From an uncultured bacterium (GTDB taxonomy: Bacteria; Bacillota; Clostridia; Oscillospirales; Ruminococcaceae), in NCBI GenBank assembly GCA_934845495.1, contig CAKWRB010000037.1:1-6724 (forward strand): a stretch of 6,724 nucleotides of DNA, written 5' to 3'. Of the stretch, positions 5,949 to 6,724 are shown one piece after another. The notes below the pieces were generated by a model. That model was not told the origin of the DNA. It saw nothing but the letters and a program-made list of their open reading frames with translations, and ran no database searches. Each line of letters starts with the position of its first letter. Position 1 is the first letter of the stretch. A program made the translations under genes and the position numbers.

Positions 5949-6724
5949 CACGCTCTCCCCTTTCTGAGATCCACCACTGTCAGTCCCGACGGGTCGTAGG
6001 CAACTTTGGCATGGTTGCGGCGCAGCAGCACCACCTCCACCTTCTGCCCGGTGCGGACATCGATCTTGTGCCGCCAGACCTCATTGTTCCGGTAGACCCC
6101 GTCCTCCTCCCGGGAGAAGAACTCGTTGCGGCACTCGATGTGGTAGCTGTACTCCTGCGGACGGTCCGCCAGCAGTTCCCCGTGCAGATGCTCGTCATCG
6201 GTCCAGACGGTGAGCTGATAGGTACAGTCGGTGTTGTTCCGGAAGCGGTAATCCAGGTAGTTGTACAGAATGGAGGTGCCGGTGCCAAAGGGGATCTTCC
6301 GGCCATAGTCCGGGAACAGATCCATACCGTCGTGGTGGTGATGCTCGACGATGTCCAGGTCGCTGTGCAGCACCATCCAGTGGATCAGATTGGTGAACTG
6401 GCACATGCCGCCGCCCACGCCGCTGCCGGTCCTGCCAGCGCCGGCGATCACCAAGCCCTCCCGGAAGCCCCGGTCTGCGGTGGGATTTCCCACCAGTGCC
6501 CAGAAGGAGAAGGTCTCCCCGGGGCGGATCAGCACCCGGTCGATGCAGGGCGCTGCCAGCCGCAGGTTCACTGCCTTGTTCTCCTGCAGCTGCATCTCCA
6601 CATTTCCAAGCCGCCGCCGGATCAGCGACGCGTGCTTTTTGATCCGCACCGGCAGCAGTTCCTCCTGTTTGGTCCGGGCAAAGCTCCGGTGCACTGGCAG
6701 ATCCCGAAGGGTTCGCAGCAGGAT
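5948..6724 (-). CDS. VanW-family protein (5' end outside window)
   Basis: 258 residues are visible, with the frame open to the window edge. Homologues carry more residues before the SFARTKQEE motif seen at 14-22, so the true start probably lies outside; a GTG at 6694 is possible but has no clear ribosome binding site. The VanW pattern is clear: HASLIRRRLGNVEMQLQENKAVNL (31-54), RPGETFSFWALVG (67-79), GVGGGMCQFTNLIHWMVLHS (102-121), a His cluster EHHHHDG (127-133) and PFGTGTSILYNYLDYRFRNNT (145-165). VanW is an accessory protein of some vancomycin-resistance clusters, with unknown biochemical function. This subtype is widespread in Firmicutes without van genes, and none is seen here, so resistance should not be inferred. 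It overlaps the downstream EcsC gene by one base. Confidence 0.88.
   Translation of the reverse strand: MLLRTLRDLPVHRSFARTKQEELLPVRIKKHASLIRRRLGNVEMQLQENKAVNLRLAAPCIDRVLIRPGETFSFWALVGNPTADRGFREGLVIAGAGRTGSGVGGGMCQFTNLIHWMVLHSDLDIVEHHHHDGMDLFPDYGRKIPFGTGTSILYNYLDYRFRNNTDCTYQLTVWTDDEHLHGELLADRPQEYSYHIECRNEFFSREEDGVYRNNEVWRHKIDVRTGQKVEVVLLRRNHAKVAYDPSGLTVVDLRKGRA

Noticed and set aside
5948..6724. A vancomycin-resistance (van) cluster
   Set aside because: VanW-family proteins are common without resistance. No vanH, vanA-type ligase, vanX, vanR or vanS is visible, and the neighbours are ecsC and dinB.
1..6724. A mobile element, phage defence island or CRISPR system
   Set aside because: No transposase, integrase, nuclease, toxin-antitoxin pair, direct-repeat array or tRNA was found; all genes are ordinary chromosomal families in one orientation with similar base use.

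Overview
This is chromosomal-looking DNA from a fairly GC-rich member of the Firmicutes, most likely class Clostridia (the Oscillospiraceae/Ruminococcaceae type is my inference). The clues are the protein families (SigH-like sigma factor, EcsC, a VanW-family protein with the GGGMCQ motif, a small CxxC zinc-ribbon protein), strong AGGAGG-type ribosome binding sites, AT-rich TTGACA/TATAAT promoters set in GC-rich coding DNA, and a Gram-positive GAAC-N4-GTTC LexA box. Every gene I can support is on the minus strand, so transcription runs from high to low coordinates. I see no tRNA, rRNA, CRISPR array, insertion sequence or phage gene.

Layout in the direction of transcription. (1) 6724-5948: VanW-family protein, cut by the window edge. 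Its stop codon overlaps the start of (2) 5948-5181, an EcsC-family protein, so the two form a translationally coupled pair. A hairpin follows at 5157-5117. (3) 5049-3799: Y-family DNA polymerase (DinB, Pol IV). Its promoter carries a LexA/SOS box exactly between the -35 and -10, so it is probably damage-inducible. (4) 3695-2565: a Rossmann-fold oxidoreductase distantly like pyrroline-5-carboxylate reductase, substrate unknown, with its own weak promoter. (5) 2296-941: a MATE-family multidrug/cation efflux transporter. (6) 823-218: a small SigH-like sigma factor under a near-consensus promoter. (7) 90-1: the first 30 residues of a zinc-ribbon protein with its own promoter.

The genes do not form one pathway. 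Apart from the vanW-ecsC pair, each has its own promoter, which suggests a row of independently controlled single-gene units. Several relate to stress: SOS polymerase, drug efflux, alternative sigma factor, envelope-associated VanW.

The most interesting stretch is the 268-base gap before the MATE gene (2297-2564). It holds a promoter with a perfect 7+7 palindrome in its spacer, a leader with a terminator hairpin plus T-run just before the MATE ribosome binding site, an upstream segment able to pair with the same terminator arm (a mutually exclusive antiterminator), and a 23-codon leader frame that runs through the terminator and stops 11 bases before the MATE start codon. Together this looks like repressor control plus transcription attenuation of an efflux pump. 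It is inferred from sequence alone.
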